From positions 1 to 6,883 of the forward strand of contig JAJYAE010000233.1 in the NCBI GenBank assembly GCA_021779695.1: a stretch of DNA of 6,883 nucleotides, written 5' to 3'. Under the pieces are notes generated by a model. That model was not told the origin of the DNA and made no database searches. It saw only the letters and a list, made by a program, of their open reading frames with translations. Positions 6,364 through 6,883 of this stretch are shown here, piece by piece; position 1 is the first letter of the stretch, and each line of letters starts with the position of its first letter. Origin of the DNA: Acidobacteriota bacterium (GTDB taxonomy: Bacteria > Acidobacteriota > Terriglobia > Terriglobales > Acidobacteriaceae). Made by a program: the position numbers and the translations under genes.

Positions 6364-6455
6364 AGCCTGAAAGCGTAGATGAATCCATCCAAGAAGTCCA
6401 GAAATATAGGAAGAAGATGCTGTTTGCAGCGAGGAAACAGGCCTAGGATGGGCAC
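6364..6455. promoter_or_regulatory. Divergent promoter region between the Lrp-type gene and hutH
   Basis: About 92 bp separate the two start codons, so both promoters must overlap here. The AT-rich AATATA at 6403-6408 reads TATATT on the minus strand, a 5/6 match to a -10 box for the regulator gene, but no good -35 accompanies it. The inverted repeat at 6420-6440 lies between this patch and hutH. AGGA at 6445-6448 is the hutH ribosome-binding site, 7 nt from its ATG. Confidence 0.5.
6420..6440. repeat. Perfect inverted repeat CTGTTT-n9-AAACAG upstream of hutH
   Basis: Two perfect 6-bp arms are separated by 9 bp, with the right arm ending 15 nt before the hutH ATG. The spacing puts the arms about one and a half helical turns apart, centre to centre. 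It could be an operator for the divergently encoded Lrp-type protein, or a leader hairpin just before the hutH ribosome-binding site; a competing GCTG/CAGC hairpin overlaps its left side. Function is inferred from position only. Confidence 0.35.
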
Positions 6456-6883
6456 ATGGGCGACTTGATTCTGGATGGGCAGTCGTTGAGGCTGGCGGAG
6501 ATCGAGAGTGCAGCGGTGGGGCGGCGGCCACTGCGTGTGTCTGAGTCTGCGCTGGAGCGCGTGGCCGCATGCCGCTGCCGGATTGAAGAGATTGTGGCAG
6601 CGGGCGAGACCGTGTATGGCGTAAACACCGGCTTTGGCAAGCTGGCCGATGTGCGGATTGCACCGGAGCGTCTGGCGGAGCTGCAACTCAATCTTGTGCG
6701 CAGCCATGCGGGCGGAGTTGGGCAGCCGTTGTCAGAGGCGGAGTCGCGCGCGATGGTCCTGTTACGCGCGAATGTGCTGGCGAAGGGACATAGCGGCGTG
6801 CGGCCAGAGTTGCTGGAACTGCTGGTGGCTCTGCTGAACGCGGGCGTACATCCGGTGATTCCTGAGAAGGGCTCGGTGGGCGC
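6456..6883 (+). CDS. hutH: Histidine ammonia-lyase (5' end only)
   Basis: The first 142 residues are present and the gene runs past the window end. The enzyme deaminates L-histidine to trans-urocanate, the first step of histidine utilisation, in the cytoplasm. Diagnostic stretches are VYGVNTGFGKLAD (53-65, with Y54), RSHAGGVG (82-89, with H84), LLRANVLAKGHSGVRP (102-117) and PEKGSVG (136-142). Y54 and H84 correspond to Tyr53 and His83 of the Pseudomonas putida enzyme. By the same one-residue offset, the Ala-Ser-Gly triad that cyclises into the MIO cofactor should begin at residue 143, and the window stops after two bases of that codon (GC, consistent with Ala). The start has AGGA 7 nt upstream. 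Other MIO-family lyases (tyrosine or phenylalanine ammonia-lyase) are less likely given the HutH-like N-terminus; later specificity residues are out of view. The divergent Lrp-type regulator is a likely controller. Confidence 0.93.
   Translation, partial: MGDLILDGQSLRLAEIESAAVGRRPLRVSESALERVAACRCRIEEIVAAGETVYGVNTGFGKLADVRIAPERLAELQLNLVRSHAGGVGQPLSEAESRAMVLLRANVLAKGHSGVRPELLELLVALLNAGVHPVIPEKGSVG

Noticed and set aside
6358..6663. N-terminal extension of the Lrp-type protein to a start at 6663
   Set aside because: The added roughly 100 residues are antisense to hutH, of shadow-like composition, and family members begin just before the helix-turn-helix, matching the ATG at 6357 or 6363.
1..6883. 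Mobile elements, CRISPR arrays, tRNA genes or a defence system
   Set aside because: No regularly spaced repeats, transposase or integrase motifs, tRNA-like cloverleaf or defence-protein signatures were seen by eye. All confident genes belong to metabolic or regulatory families.

Overview
This is a GC-rich window (roughly 60% G+C by eye) from a bacterial chromosome, probably an acidobacterium of the Terriglobia type. That lineage call is inferred from the gene families, the Tat-exported sugar oxidoreductase and the codon style; there is no rRNA or other marker gene to settle it. No tRNA, rRNA, insertion sequence, CRISPR array or phage gene is visible.

The left two thirds is a sugar-acid catabolic cluster. 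A PfkB-type sugar kinase, best read as 2-keto-3-deoxygluconate (KDG) kinase, runs leftwards and is cut by the window start. Diverging from it across about 150-180 bp is a four-gene rightward operon: an SDR dehydrogenase starting at TTG, a D-mannonate dehydratase of the enolase superfamily (ManD) with every catalytic residue at its family position, a cytoplasmic Gfo/Idh/MocA oxidoreductase and an AP_endonuc_2/xylose-isomerase-like TIM-barrel protein. SDR, ManD and kinase form a recognisable route: keto-hexonate to D-mannonate to KDG to KDPG. The last two genes are a conserved type of pair whose substrate cannot be read from sequence; they probably convert a less common sugar or uronate so that it can enter this route.

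The operon converges, with only 17 bp between stop codons, on a leftward gene for a Tat-exported oxidoreductase closely resembling Zymomonas glucose-fructose oxidoreductase (GFOR). It lacks the N-terminal arm that follows the signal peptide in GFOR. Upstream of it on the same strand is an Lrp/AsnC-family regulator, which diverges from a rightward hutH (histidine ammonia-lyase). The window ends inside the first codon of hutH's MIO-forming Ala-Ser-Gly triad.

The families are familiar. What merits a second look is the unassigned oxidoreductase/isomerase pair beside ManD, the armless GFOR relative, two perfect inverted repeats in the divergent promoter regions, a small hairpin over the manD ribosome-binding site, and the Lrp-hutH pairing. 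I found no evidence of a wholly new type of system.
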